A DNA stretch of 9,893 bases from Chloroflexota bacterium (GTDB lineage Bacteria > Chloroflexota > Limnocylindria > Limnocylindrales > CSP1-4): positions 1-9,893 of the forward strand of contig JACDAV010000061.1 in NCBI GenBank assembly GCA_013695255.1, in the 5' to 3' direction. Shown here in pieces: positions 1-6,900 of the stretch (the first letter of the stretch is position 1; every line of letters begins with the position of its first letter). Under the pieces are notes generated by a model that did no database searches, was not told the DNA's origin, and worked only from the letters and a program-made list of their open reading frames with translations. Position numbers and translations under genes: made by a program.

Positions 1-2364
1 GGCACAGAGCACCCGCCGATCTCGTGCACCCAGGCGGCAGCCGCGGGCATGAAGGTCGCGACCCAGACCGAGGGCGTCCGCCGCCTCCGGGCAACGAACC
101 TGGAGCTGATCTTCAGCGATCACAACGCGTACTGCCTGCCGCCCTGCCAGAACAAGTGCCCGAGCCACATCGACATCCCGGGCTTCCTCAAGGCGAACGC
201 CGAGGCGAACTTCCGCGAGTCGGCCCGGATCTTCAAGCGGACGATCCCCTTCCCGTCCGTGCTGGGACGGGTCTGCCCGGCGCCGTGCGAGGAGCACTGC
301 CGGCGGGACGAGGTCGACGAGGCGATCGCGATCCGCGACAGCCACCGCTACGCCGGAGACCAGGTGCTGCGGGCGATGCTGGACGACGACGTCGATCCGC
401 CCATCCCGTTCGAGGTCCAGCCGAAGAGCGGCCGGCGCGCGGCGGTGATCGGCTCCGGGCCGGCCGGCATGGCCGCCGCCTACTACCTGCTGATCGCCGG
501 CCACGACGTCACGGTCCTCGAGCGCGACGCAGCGCCGGGCGGGATGCTGCGCTACGGGATCCCGCAGTACCGCCTGCCCAAGGTCGAGGTCCTCGAGGCC
601 GAGTACGAGTCGGTGACCCGGCTCGGTGGGCGCGTGCTCGTCAACCAGGCGCTGGGCCGCGACTTCACCCTCGACGACCTGCAGTACCAGGGCTACGACG
701 CCGTCCTCGTCGCCATCGGCTGCTACGACACGAACAAGCTGGGCATCCCGGGTGAGGACGCCGACGGCGTCATCGACGGGCTCGAGTACCTCCGCACCGC
801 CACCCTCGGGCTCGAGGTCGAGGGCCACGCCGGCAGCCGCGTGGTCGTCATCGGCGGCGGCTTCACCTCGATGGACTGCACCAGGACATCGGTCCGCCAG
901 GGCGCGAAGGAGGTGACCCTCGTCTACCGCCGCGACATGAAGGACATGCCGGCGGCCAACGAGGTGCACGAGGCGATCGAGGAGGGCGCGACCGCCATCT
1001 TCCAGGCCGGTCCCTCGCGGGTCATCACGGATGAGCGGACCGGCAAGGTGACCGGCGTGGAGTTCATCCGGATGCAGCTCGGCGAGCCGGACGCGTCGGG
1101 TCGACGGCGGCCGGAGCCGTCACCAGGAACCGAGTTCACGATCCCGTGCGACCGGGTCCTGCTGGCCATCGGCCAGGGACCGGACCTGTCGTGGGTGGGA
1201 CCGGGCTCGACCGGCATCGAGGCGACCAAACAGAAGCGCCTCAAGGCGGATGCCGTGACCTTCGCGACGGACCGGGCCGGCGTGTTCGGGACCGGCGACG
1301 TCCGGATCGGCGCGGCGACCGTGGTGCAGGCCGTGGCCGAGGGACGCCGCGCCGCGTACGCCATGGACGCCTACCTGAAGGGGCTGGACCTGGGCGCCAT
1401 CAGGACGCGTCAGACGCTGGCCGAGCCCCAGCCGGAGTTCCTGTCCATCGTGCCATTCACGAGCGAGGCCAAGGAGCCCCGCTACCGCATGACGGCCATG
1501 GAGCCGGAGCTCCGGAACCGGAGCTACGTCGAGTACGAGGTTCCGTACAGCCAGCAGGAGGCGATGGCCGAGTCGACCCGCTGCCTGCAGTGCACCTGCG
1601 AGGCGATCGGCTTCTGCGACCTGCGCCGGCTAGGGATCGAGTACGGCACGACCCTGCCGACGCTCGAGCCCCAGCACCACAACGGGGCGGGCTACCGGAG
1701 CGTGACCGAGAACCGCTTCACCGGGACGAACCACGACTACATCCGCGACGACTCCCACGCGTTCATCCTCCGTGAGCCGTCCCGCTGCATCGACTGCGGC
1801 CGGTGCGCCACCGTGTGCGCGGAGGTCGTCGGGGCGGCCTGCTACGACTTCATGCGCATCGGCTTCGACACGCTGGTGACGACGCCGCTGGACATGAGCC
1901 TCAACGACACGCCGTGCGTGTCGTGCGGTCGCTGCGCCGAGACCTGCCCCACCGGCGCCCTGATGCCCAAGCCGCGGGTGCTTCAGAAGTACGACGTGGA
2001 CGAGAGCCGTTGCATCCTGTGCGGCATCTGCGTCGACGCCTGCCCGTACGACGCGCTGCGCGACGGCGCGGACGTCGAGCTTGCCCACTCCAGTCGCCAG
2101 GACCCGATGATCGACCTGCTGGCGATCGCCCAGGTCGATCGCGAGACCGAGGTCACCTACATCCGCAAGGAGCGCGACTGGCTCGAGCGGGCAAGGGCCG
2201 AGGGCCGGGTCATCGAGTCCGCCCGGTTGCTCCCGGTTCTGCCAGCCTCGCTCGCCGCCGATGGCAACGCGCACGGGAACGGGCATGGCCACGGGCACGG
2301 CGCCGGCGGCAACGGCGACGCCTCTCTGCCGGGGATCGGCCCGGGCAGCCACGCACACGGATAG
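1..2364 (+). CDS. Multidomain flavo-iron-sulfur oxidoreductase: NuoG-type [2Fe-2S] end + GltD-like FAD/NAD(P)H module + ferredoxin clusters (5' partial)
   Basis: The frame is open to base 1, so the gene starts upstream; ATG 49 is an internal Met. Residues below count from base 1 (787 visible). Residues 7-40 match the end of a NuoG/hydrogenase [2Fe-2S] domain (Cys9, then GM-V-TQT--VRR---LEL). H41-x3-C45-x3-C49-x3-C53P merges into the GltD-type Cys region, which continues with C92, C96 and C100. The first Rossmann motif GSGPAG (151-156, with E174) should bind FAD. The second, GGG (285-287) with R310-R311, should bind NAD(P)H, probably NADPH. GVFGTGD (427-433) closes the FAD domain. C528/C531/C533/C539 form a further Cys cluster. 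Ferredoxin motifs follow at C596-C606, C639-C649 and C671-C681; the last, with ELAHSSRQD after it, resembles NuoI. The tail (754-787) is His/Gly-rich. It lies 6 bases before nuoJ, so I infer an electron-input subunit linked to complex I. Redox class is secure; substrate and partner are not. Confidence 0.88.
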   Translation, partial: GTEHPPISCTQAAAAGMKVATQTEGVRRLRATNLELIFSDHNAYCLPPCQNKCPSHIDIPGFLKANAEANFRESARIFKRTIPFPSVLGRVCPAPCEEHCRRDEVDEAIAIRDSHRYAGDQVLRAMLDDDVDPPIPFEVQPKSGRRAAVIGSGPAGMAAAYYLLIAGHDVTVLERDAAPGGMLRYGIPQYRLPKVEVLEAEYESVTRLGGRVLVNQALGRDFTLDDLQYQGYDAVLVAIGCYDTNKLGIPGEDADGVIDGLEYLRTATLGLEVEGHAGSRVVVIGGGFTSMDCTRTSVRQGAKEVTLVYRRDMKDMPAANEVHEAIEEGATAIFQAGPSRVITDERTGKVTGVEFIRMQLGEPDASGRRRPEPSPGTEFTIPCDRVLLAIGQGPDLSWVGPGSTGIEATKQKRLKADAVTFATDRAGVFGTGDVRIGAATVVQAVAEGRRAAYAMDAYLKGLDLGAIRTRQTLAEPQPEFLSIVPFTSEAKEPRYRMTAMEPELRNRSYVEYEVPYSQQEAMAESTRCLQCTCEAIGFCDLRRLGIEYGTTLPTLEPQHHNGAGYRSVTENRFTGTNHDYIRDDSHAFILREPSRCIDCGRCATVCAEVVGAACYDFMRIGFDTLVTTPLDMSLNDTPCVSCGRCAETCPTGALMPKPRVLQKYDVDESRCILCGICVDACPYDALRDGADVELAHSSRQDPMIDLLAIAQVDRETEVTYIRKERDWLERARAEGRVIESARLLPVLPASLAADGNAHGNGHGHGHGAGGNGDASLPGIGPGSHAHG

Positions 2365-2370
2365 CGCATC

Positions 2371-2967
2371 GTGCCGCGCAGCCTGATCAACATCCTCGGC
2401 CCGCTGGTCATCGTGGGCGCCCTCGTATCGCTCCCGGTCGGACTGGCGATCCTCGGCGTCATCGGGTTCGACGAGGACCTGCTGTTCTTCATCCTGGCCG
2501 AGGTGATGCTGCTGTCCGGCCTGCTCGTCGTGACGATGCGCGACATCATCCGGTGCGGTCTGGCGATGATCGTCTGCTTCCTCTCGCTGGCCGGGATCTA
2601 CGTGATCGCCGGCGCCCCGCTCGTGGCTGCCGCCCAGGTGCTCATCTACATCGGGGCGATCAGCGTGCTGATCCTGTTCGCGATCATGCTCACCCAGACC
2701 AAGGACGCGCCTCCGTCGCTGGTCTTCCAGACGCAGGCCCTCGGCGCGGGCGTCGCGTCCGTGATCCTCGGCCTGATCATCGTCATCACCGTCTCGGCCA
2801 CCGACTGGGGCGAGGTCGGCACCCGCCTCCGCACGGCGACGGACGCCCTCGCCGAGGTCCTCTTCCGGGACTACGTGCTGGCCTTCGAGATCGTCAGCGT
2901 CCTGCTGCTCGCAGCGGTGATCGGCGGGATCTACGTCGCCAAGCGCGAGGAGGGCGGCGCCCCGTGA
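2371..2967 (+). CDS. nuoJ: NADH-quinone oxidoreductase subunit J (complex I membrane subunit)
   Basis: This 198-residue, very hydrophobic protein is a small membrane subunit of complex I, near the junction of the pump modules and the quinone site. The NuoJ signature helix is clear at about residues 86-108 (AAAQVLIYIGAISVLILFAIML), preceded by a helix ending in LSLAGIYVIAGAPL. Further helices lie at about 36-56, 120-143 and 166-188, and the basic tail KREEGG fits a cytoplasmic end. An extra hydrophobic segment at about 7-31 precedes the usual first helix and makes the protein somewhat longer than most NuoJ. The GTG start lies 6 bases after the upstream stop and has no clear Shine-Dalgarno. It was chosen because codon use is coding-like from that point; a later GTG at 2413 is a weaker alternative. 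The stop overlaps the nuoK start. Identification as NuoJ is strong, the exact start less so. Confidence 0.9.
   Translation: MPRSLINILGPLVIVGALVSLPVGLAILGVIGFDEDLLFFILAEVMLLSGLLVVTMRDIIRCGLAMIVCFLSLAGIYVIAGAPLVAAAQVLIYIGAISVLILFAIMLTQTKDAPPSLVFQTQALGAGVASVILGLIIVITVSATDWGEVGTRLRTATDALAEVLFRDYVLAFEIVSVLLLAAVIGGIYVAKREEGGAP
2947..2954 (+). promoter_or_regulatory. Strong ribosome binding site for nuoK
   Basis: GAGGAGGG lies inside the last codons of nuoJ, about 10 bases before the GTG at 2964. It is the only strong Shine-Dalgarno seen ahead of any nuo start in this window, and it supports choosing that GTG as the nuoK start. Confidence 0.7.
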
Positions 2968-3275
2968 GCGACTCGCTGGACGCCTACCTGATCCTGTCCG
3001 GGATCCTCTTCGCGATCGGGACGTTCGGCTTCCTCGCCCGGCGCAACGCGATCAGCATGCTGATGTCGATCGAGCTGATGCTCAACGCCGTCAACCTCGC
3101 GATCATCGCCTTCGGCTCGTTCATCGAGCCGCTCCGCGCGGACGGGTCCGTGATCGCGCTGATGGTCATGGCGGTCGCCGCCGCGGAGGCAACGGTGGGT
3201 CTCGCGATCGTCATGGCGATCTACCGGAACCGCCGAACGCCGCTGGTCGACGAGTACGACGCGATGCGCCGATGA
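2964..3275 (+). CDS. nuoK: NADH-quinone oxidoreductase subunit K (complex I membrane subunit)
   Basis: The product has 103 residues, the usual NuoK length, and three membrane helices at about 7-25, 29-51 and 62-86. It is an MrpC-like subunit of the complex I membrane arm and takes part in proton transfer between the quinone-side and antiporter modules. The two buried glutamates of the family are present: Glu37 in SIELMLNAVN (E. coli Glu36) and Glu75 in AAAEATVGLAI (E. coli Glu72). The start is a GTG whose last two bases are the first two of the nuoJ stop (GTGA overlap), behind a strong GAGGAGGG site, so it is both coupled to nuoJ and has its own ribosome site. The stop is likewise overlapped by an ATG at 3272 that opens a six-codon ORF leading to nuoL. 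Nothing is missing or broken, and the assignment is firm. Confidence 0.95.
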   Translation: MSDSLDAYLILSGILFAIGTFGFLARRNAISMLMSIELMLNAVNLAIIAFGSFIEPLRADGSVIALMVMAVAAAEATVGLAIVMAIYRNRRTPLVDEYDAMRR

Positions 3276-3292
3276 GCGCGCTCGCCCGATGA
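3272..3292 (+). other. Six-codon bridging ORF between nuoK and nuoL (ATGA overlaps at both ends)
   Basis: ATG 3272-3274 overlaps the nuoK stop as ATGA. The frame reads M-S-A-L-A-R and stops at TGA 3290-3292, which overlaps the nuoL ATG at 3289 as a second ATGA. No Shine-Dalgarno precedes the nuoL start. Ribosomes that re-initiate here could be handed on to nuoL. A role in translational coupling is inference, and the peptide itself is unlikely to matter. Confidence 0.35.
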
Positions 3293-5346
3293 GCCCGGCG
3301 ATGCCGATGTTCCTCGCCGCGGCCGCGGACGAGGGTGCCGCCGAGGCGGCCGCCGCCGACCCGATCTTCAACCTCCTGATCCCGCTCATCGTCCTGCTGC
3401 CGCTGCTCGGTTTCGCCGTCACGGCCGTCATCGGGCGCCGGCTGGGGAAGCAGGCGCACTGGATCCCGGTCGGGGCCGTGGTGGCGAGCTGGGCGATCGC
3501 GATGGTCGTCTGCTTCACGGCGCTCACCGGCGGGTTCGGGGAGGAAGGCCGCCACGTCTTCCTCTACGAGTGGATCCCGGCCGGCTCGTTCAGCGTGGAC
3601 GCCGGCTTCCTCGTCGACAACCTGACCGCGGTGCTCCTGATCGTCGTGACGACGATCGGGATGCTCGTCCACGTCTACTCGATCGGGTACATGGCCCACG
3701 ACCCGGGCTACTGGCGCTTCTTCGCCTATCTCAACCTGTTCATGTTCTCGATGCTCCTGCTCGTCATGGCGGACAGCTGGCTGCTGGTCTTCGCCGGCTG
3801 GGAGCTGGTGGGGCTGTCGAGCTACCTCCTGATCGGGTTCTGGTACCGCAAGCGCTCCGCGGCGCTGGCCAGCAAGAAGGCGTTCATCGTCAACCGCGTC
3901 GGGGACGTGGGATTCGCGCTCGCGATCATGGCCATCTGGGTCAACACGGGCACGCTCGACATCCGCGAGTCGCTGCGCGTGCTCGTCGAGCAGGGCGACG
4001 CCAACCCGATCCCGCTGGCGGTCGTCGCGCTCCTGGTCTTCGCCGGCGCGATGGGCAAGAGCGCCCAGTTCCCGCTCCACGTCTGGCTGCCGGACGCGAT
4101 GGAAGGACCGACCCCGGTGTCCGCCCTCATCCACGCGGCGACCATGGTCAACGCGGGCGTCTACCTCGTGGCCCGGGCGAACCCCCTGTTCGCTGCCGCG
4201 CCATCCGTGCTCGTGGTGGTCGCGGCCATCGGCATCTTCACCGCGATCCTGGCCGCCTCGATCGCGATGACCCAGACGGACATCAAGCGGGTCCTCGCCT
4301 ACTCGACCCTCAGCCAGCTGGGCTACATGTTCGCCGCGCTCGGGAGCGGCGCCTTCACGGCCGCGATCTTCCACCTCATGACCCACGGCTTCTTCAAGGG
4401 CCTGCTGTTCCTCGGCTCCGGCTCGGTCATTCACGCCGTCCACGAGGAGCAGGACATGCGCCGGATGGGCGGTCTCGCGCGCAAGATCCCGAGCACCTAC
4501 CGGACGATGCTGATCGGCACGATCGCGATCTCCGGCATCCCGCCGCTGGCCGGCTTCTTCAGCAAGGACGAGATCCTGGGCGAGGCGTTCAAGCTGGGCT
4601 TCCCGTGGGTCTGGGCGATCGGGCTGTTTGTCGCGATCCTGACCGCCTTCTACATGTTCCGGCTGATGGGTCTCACGTTCTGGGGCGAGAGCCGGGTCGA
4701 CCCGCACGTCGAGCCGCGGATCCACGAGTCACCGCGGATCATGACCATCCCGCTCTGGATCCTGGCCGTGCCGTCGATCCTGCTCGGGATCGCGCTGTCC
4801 TGGCCCGGGCCGCCGCTCGGGCCGCTGTTCGGCAGCACGGAGCCCGGGCTGCTCCATCACTGGCTGGAGCCGGTGTTCCGCGAGGCGAACGAGCTGCTCC
4901 ACCACGGCGAGGCGGAGTACCAGCTGTTCGGGATCGACGGCGCGCTGATCGGGGCGAGCGTCGCGGCGGCCGCGATCGGCGGCGTCGTCGCCTGGCGGCT
5001 GTTCGGGATCGCCGTCGGGCCGCTCCGTGGCCGGAGCAGGCCGGAGCAGGTCCGGGCGCTGAGCGCGCGGGCGCCGTTCCTCTACCGCGCGTCGCTCAAC
5101 AAGTGGTGGTTCGACGAGCTCAACGACCTGCTGTTCATCCGGATCGGGGGGCGCGTCGCGGCGGCGATGTGGTGGTTCGATCGCGAGATCGTGGACGGCA
5201 CGGTCAACGCGATCGGCAGCGTGACCCGCGGCTCGGGCCGCGGCCTGTCGCGCGTCCAGACGGGTCGGGTCCAGAACTACGCCCTCGGGATCGCCATCGG
5301 GCTGCTCGTGATGGCCGGCTCATACCTGCTCATCTCCGGCCGCTGA
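3289..5346 (+). CDS. nuoL: NADH-quinone oxidoreductase subunit L (distal proton-pumping antiporter-like subunit)
   Basis: This 685-residue polytopic protein is the distal antiporter-like proton pump of complex I. The expected charged residues are all present: Glu172 in WELVG (E. coli Glu144), Asp206 in NRVGD, Lys257 in GKSAQFPLHVWLPDA (E. coli Lys229), His282 in LIHAATMV, Lys370 in HGFFKGLLFL and Lys426 in FFSKDEI (E. coli Lys399). The C-terminal part, with KWWFDELND at 605-613, a long amphipathic stretch and a last helix at about 663-682, matches the lateral helix and anchor unique to NuoL, separating it from NuoM and NuoN. It is longer than E. coli NuoL, partly through an Ala-rich N-terminus (1-24) and a loop at about 465-600. 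ATG 3289 was chosen for its ATGA link to the bridging ORF; ATG 3301 and 3307 are in-frame alternatives. nuoM starts 4 bases after its stop. Confidence 0.96.
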   Translation: MSPAMPMFLAAAADEGAAEAAAADPIFNLLIPLIVLLPLLGFAVTAVIGRRLGKQAHWIPVGAVVASWAIAMVVCFTALTGGFGEEGRHVFLYEWIPAGSFSVDAGFLVDNLTAVLLIVVTTIGMLVHVYSIGYMAHDPGYWRFFAYLNLFMFSMLLLVMADSWLLVFAGWELVGLSSYLLIGFWYRKRSAALASKKAFIVNRVGDVGFALAIMAIWVNTGTLDIRESLRVLVEQGDANPIPLAVVALLVFAGAMGKSAQFPLHVWLPDAMEGPTPVSALIHAATMVNAGVYLVARANPLFAAAPSVLVVVAAIGIFTAILAASIAMTQTDIKRVLAYSTLSQLGYMFAALGSGAFTAAIFHLMTHGFFKGLLFLGSGSVIHAVHEEQDMRRMGGLARKIPSTYRTMLIGTIAISGIPPLAGFFSKDEILGEAFKLGFPWVWAIGLFVAILTAFYMFRLMGLTFWGESRVDPHVEPRIHESPRIMTIPLWILAVPSILLGIALSWPGPPLGPLFGSTEPGLLHHWLEPVFREANELLHHGEAEYQLFGIDGALIGASVAAAAIGGVVAWRLFGIAVGPLRGRSRPEQVRALSARAPFLYRASLNKWWFDELNDLLFIRIGGRVAAAMWWFDREIVDGTVNAIGSVTRGSGRGLSRVQTGRVQNYALGIAIGLLVMAGSYLLISGR

Positions 5347-5350
5347 GCGC

Positions 5351-6874
5351 ATGAACATCAGCAGCATCCCGATCCTGACGATCGTCACGTTCCTGCCGCT
5401 CGCGGGCGCCGTCCTGATCGCGGCGCTGCCGCGGAGCGCCGCGCGCCCGGTGGCGCTGGGAACCGCGCTCCTGACCTGGGTCGTGTCGCTGATCCTGCTG
5501 ATCGGCTACCTGCCGCGGCCGGACTTCCAGTTCGTCGAGACGCTCGACTGGATCCCGCTCTTCGGCATCCAGTACAAGCTCGGCATCGACGGGCTGTCGC
5601 TCATCCTCGTCGTCCTGACCACGACCCTGATGTGGGTCTCGATCCTCGCCTCGTTCCGGCCGATCCAGGAGCGGATCAAGGAGTACATGATCTCGTTCCT
5701 GATCCTCGAGGTCGGGATGATCGGCGTGTTCGTGGCGCTCGACACCTTCCTGTTCTACATCTTCTTCGAGATCGTGCTCGTGCCGATGTACCTGATCATC
5801 GGCATCTGGGGGGGCGCCAACCGGATCTACGCGACGATCAAGTTCGTCCTCTACACGCTCGTCGGCTCGCTGCTGATGCTGGTCGCGATCCTTGCCACGG
5901 CCTTCGCCTTCCAGGCGCAGACGGGCTCGTGGGCCGGCGCCTTCGACCTGACCGTCCTGCGGGAGACGAGGTTCGACCCGGGGCTGCAGGTCTTTGCTTT
6001 CCTGGCCTTCTTCATGGCCTTCGCGATCAAGGTCCCGATGTTCCCGTTCCACACCTGGCTGCCGGACGCGCACGTCGAGGCGCCCACGGCGGGCTCCGTG
6101 CTCCTGGCCGGGGTCCTGCTCAAGCTCGGCGGCTACGGGTTCATCCGGTACGCCGTCCCGTTCTACCCGGACGCGGCGCAGACGTTCGCGCCGCTGATCA
6201 TCGTGCTCAGCCTGATCGCGATCATCTATGGCGCGATCGTGGCGCTCGTCCAGCCGGATCTCAAGAAGCTGGTCGCCTACTCGTCCGTCAGCCACATGGG
6301 CTTCGTGACCCTGGGCATCTTCGTGTTCACCGAGCAGGGGCTCCAGGGCGCCATCCTCCAGATGGTCAACCACGGGCTGATCACGGGCGGGCTCTTCCTC
6401 CTGGTCGGGGTCATCTACGAGCGGACGCACGACCGGACGATCGCCAGGATGGGCGGTCTCGCCGGAGCGACCCCGGTCTATGCCGCCGTGTTCGGCTTCT
6501 TCGTGTTCGCGTCGGTCGGGCTTCCCGGGCTGTCCGGCTTCGTCGGCGAGTTCCTCACGCTCGTCGGCGCGTTCGACTTCAGCCCGCTCGTTGCTGCCAT
6601 CGCGACGTTCGTCATGATCCTTGCCGCCGGCTACCTGCTCTGGATGTTCCAGCGGGTGGCGACCGGCGACCTGTCGGACTTTCTGCGCGGCCTCGGGCAC
6701 CACCTGACGGACATGCGGCCGGTCGAGGTCCTGACCCTTGCCCCGCTCGCGGCGCTGGTCGTGGCCCTTGGCCTGTTCCCGGGTCTCGTCCTGGACCTGA
6801 TCGGCGGCTCCGTGGGGTCCGTCCTGGACGGCGCCGCCACGGCCGCTCCCATCCGGTTCGCCCTGTGGCCATGA
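5351..6874 (+). CDS. nuoM: NADH-quinone oxidoreductase subunit M (central proton-pumping antiporter-like subunit)
   Basis: The product has 507 residues and many membrane helices, close to the usual NuoM length. It is the middle antiporter-like pump of the complex I membrane arm. Family landmarks are in order: the N-terminal half ends in GIDGLSL (78-84), Glu140 lies in FFEIVLVPMY (E. coli Glu144), Lys227 in IKVPMFPFHTWLPDAH (E. coli Lys234), Lys258 in LLKLGGYG (E. coli Lys265) and Glu400 in GFVGEF (E. coli Glu407). The glutamate in the last position, where NuoL and NuoN have lysine, identifies it as NuoM. ATG 5351 is 4 bases after the nuoL stop, with no clear Shine-Dalgarno, so translation probably continues from nuoL. 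The stop codon overlaps an ATG at 6871 that opens a nine-codon ORF leading to nuoN. The gene appears complete and intact. Confidence 0.96.
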   Translation: MNISSIPILTIVTFLPLAGAVLIAALPRSAARPVALGTALLTWVVSLILLIGYLPRPDFQFVETLDWIPLFGIQYKLGIDGLSLILVVLTTTLMWVSILASFRPIQERIKEYMISFLILEVGMIGVFVALDTFLFYIFFEIVLVPMYLIIGIWGGANRIYATIKFVLYTLVGSLLMLVAILATAFAFQAQTGSWAGAFDLTVLRETRFDPGLQVFAFLAFFMAFAIKVPMFPFHTWLPDAHVEAPTAGSVLLAGVLLKLGGYGFIRYAVPFYPDAAQTFAPLIIVLSLIAIIYGAIVALVQPDLKKLVAYSSVSHMGFVTLGIFVFTEQGLQGAILQMVNHGLITGGLFLLVGVIYERTHDRTIARMGGLAGATPVYAAVFGFFVFASVGLPGLSGFVGEFLTLVGAFDFSPLVAAIATFVMILAAGYLLWMFQRVATGDLSDFLRGLGHHLTDMRPVEVLTLAPLAALVVALGLFPGLVLDLIGGSVGSVLDGAATAAPIRFALWP

Positions 6875-6900
6875 CCGGGACCGGGGCCCGCGCGCAATGA
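6871..6900 (+). other. Nine-codon bridging ORF between nuoM and nuoN (ATGA overlaps at both ends)
   Basis: ATG 6871-6873 overlaps the nuoM stop as ATGA. The frame reads M-T-G-T-G-A-R-A-Q and ends at TGA 6898-6900, which overlaps the nuoN ATG at 6897 as ATGA. It is out of frame with nuoN, so it is not an N-terminal extension. The arrangement repeats the one between nuoK and nuoL. A coupling role is inference from the layout. Confidence 0.35.

Noticed and set aside
1803..2963. Plus-strand frame running from inside the first gene into nuoK
   Set aside because: The part before GTG 2964 is an out-of-frame reading of the upstream genes. Only the last 103 codons are real, as nuoK.
3211..4725. Long minus-strand ORF of 504 codons opposite nuoL
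   Set aside because: Its protein is rich in Arg, Asp, Glu, Gln and His with no recognisable fold, the typical antisense reading of a GC-rich membrane-protein gene. nuoL on the other strand is fully conserved.
3570..5354. Second plus-strand frame of 594 codons within nuoL
   Set aside because: Arg/Gly/Pro-rich out-of-frame translation; the NuoL frame carries all conserved residues.
3001..5400. Frequent GCGATCG-like words resembling a dispersed palindromic repeat
   Set aside because: They arise from Ala-Ile codon pairs (GCG-ATC) in hydrophobic helices followed by G; they fall in frame with no regular spacing.
5808..5814. Run of seven G in nuoM as a possible slippage or frameshift site
   Set aside because: It encodes the conserved I-W-G-G motif of NuoM and the frame is intact on both sides.
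5330..6703. Minus-strand ORF of 457 codons opposite nuoM
   Set aside because: Same Asp/Glu/Arg/Gln-rich antisense composition; no motif. The plus-strand NuoM explains the open frame.
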